Shown piece by piece: positions 63,401-64,000 of a stretch of 64,000 nt of DNA (its first letter is position 1; every line of letters begins with the position of its first letter). The translations under genes and the position numbers were made by a program. Source of the stretch: Tanypteryx hageni (lineage: Eukaryota > Arthropoda > Insecta > Odonata > Petaluridae); contig CM054114.1 of NCBI GenBank assembly GCA_028673005.1, positions 20,678,880-20,742,879 on the forward strand. Direction: 5' to 3'. The notes beneath the pieces were generated by a model. The model saw nothing but the letters and a program-made list of their open reading frames with translations, did not search any database and was not told where the DNA came from.

Positions 63401-63486
63401 ACAAAACTCGCTCCAATATTACAATTCTTAGATATTTTCATGTGCAAGAGAAAATTACCCTGCAAGATGGACTTTAGATTTCCCAT
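60414..63486. other. TBC1D25 intron 6 (part), no exon recognised
   Basis: No further TBC exon is recognised. At 62287 cagtggcatagctacg resembles a hAT left end, without a clear partner. Around 61700-62085 there is a frame of about 111 codons, and gagggtggttgataagtt (minus strand, near 62080) looks like a mariner-type end; I cannot confirm either. Confidence 0.5.
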
Positions 63487-63690
63487 GTAAATCAAATGTG
63501 AACGATAGTTCCTGGAATCGAACCCAGGACTTCAATCTCCGCAACAGAAACTATCCTCAGGAGCTCGGCCCAAGTAGCAAGAGATTTCCACCAAGTTTCA
63601 TGAAAATCGGTCTATGGGTTCAAAAGTTAATGGGGGGAATGGACAGACAGACTATAAGCCTATTTCCATTCTGGAAAGTAGGCTAAAAAT
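63487..63690 (-). repeat. tRNA-derived (SINE-like) repeat
   Basis: The minus strand has a perfect T-arm-like CCTGG, loop GTTCGATT, CCAGG (63511-63528). Around it gatagtt and aactatc can pair like a 7-bp acceptor stem, but the D and anticodon arms are missing. On the plus strand the block is followed by accaagtttcatgaaaatcgg and ggacagacagac. Similar order occurs at 8461 (plus) and 17225 (minus). Confidence 0.55.
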
Positions 63691-63778
63691 AGCAAAAAGG
63701 GACTAAAATGGTTTGAAATTGAGCAAAATCTATAAAACAACTATATAGTGGGAATAGTTTTGAAACAGGAAAAAATTC

Positions 63779-63843
63779 TGCTATGACAGGGAATCGAACC
63801 CGGGTCTTCCACTTGGACATTCTACCACTGAACTACCGTAGCA
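63779..63843 (-). pseudogene. tRNA-Gly-like pseudogene or SINE head
   Basis: The minus strand shows an A box (tagttcagtggtagaat) and a B box (gggttcgattcc) as in tRNA-Gly. The acceptor stem TGCTACG pairs with CATAGCA at 6 of 7. The T-arm has one mismatch. About seven bases of the anticodon arm are missing, so it cannot form a normal cloverleaf. It is either a degenerate tRNA gene or the head of a tRNA-derived SINE. Confidence 0.6.
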
Positions 63844-64000
63844 TATTATTTTTCCCATTTCTGAATGCAGGCATTTTTCATAGTTAGGTCTGGGCTAGCC
63901 AAGCTATATAGTATCAACCAGCTCCAACGAACATCCTCCAAGAGATATGTCGAAGAAAACTCGTCAATTTCTAGCTTTGGCAATCTCACCATTTGAGAGG

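Overview
The window is nuclear DNA of an arthropod, most likely an insect. It is AT-rich with GT-AG introns, long non-coding stretches and a dense load of class II transposons and LINEs. The two host genes fit this: a methuselah-like (Mth) receptor ectodomain, a family expanded in insects, and a TBC1D25 orthologue. I cannot name the species.

Layout. From 1 to about 23.6 kb there is no recognisable host exon. This part holds a 1.9-kb non-autonomous hAT element (1326-3239), several copies of a roughly 0.6-0.7-kb dispersed repeat with two alternative 3' halves, a 147-bp tandem array inside one of those copies, a rearranged Penelope-like fragment (11.5-12.2 kb), and smaller repeats. At 23656-24561 (minus strand) lies the first coding exon of a Mth-like GPCR. 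About 1 kb away, and divergent from it, TBC1D25 starts at 25575 (plus strand). Six of its exons can be traced to 60413, giving the PB1-like domain, the linker and the start of the Rab-GAP (TBC) domain. The catalytic part must lie beyond 64000.

Intron 4 of TBC1D25 (28575-54637, 26 kb) begins with a GC donor and holds most of the mobile DNA. It contains an 8.6-kb hAT with an exact 8-bp target duplication, interrupted by a mariner remnant and by a 3.3-kb LINE. Next comes a second hAT carrying a jerky-like pogo pseudogene, then a LINE 3' end, mariner and hAT remnants, a Tc1/mariner with ~126-bp inverted repeats, and a 2.16-kb pogo/Tigger element. Intron 5 holds a piggyBac-like remnant and a 2.4-kb CFDP2-type LINE with an 11-bp target duplication. 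The right end carries tRNA-derived repeats.

Function. TBC1D25 family proteins are Rab GTPase-activating proteins linked to autophagosome maturation. Mth-like proteins are secretin-type GPCRs. Nothing in the sequence couples the two beyond their shared ~1-kb divergent upstream region. All transposon coding regions seen here are broken, so this looks like a graveyard of inactive elements around two normal genes. Exon boundaries are inferred from splice consensus, reading frame and family similarity recalled from memory; no alignment or search was run.
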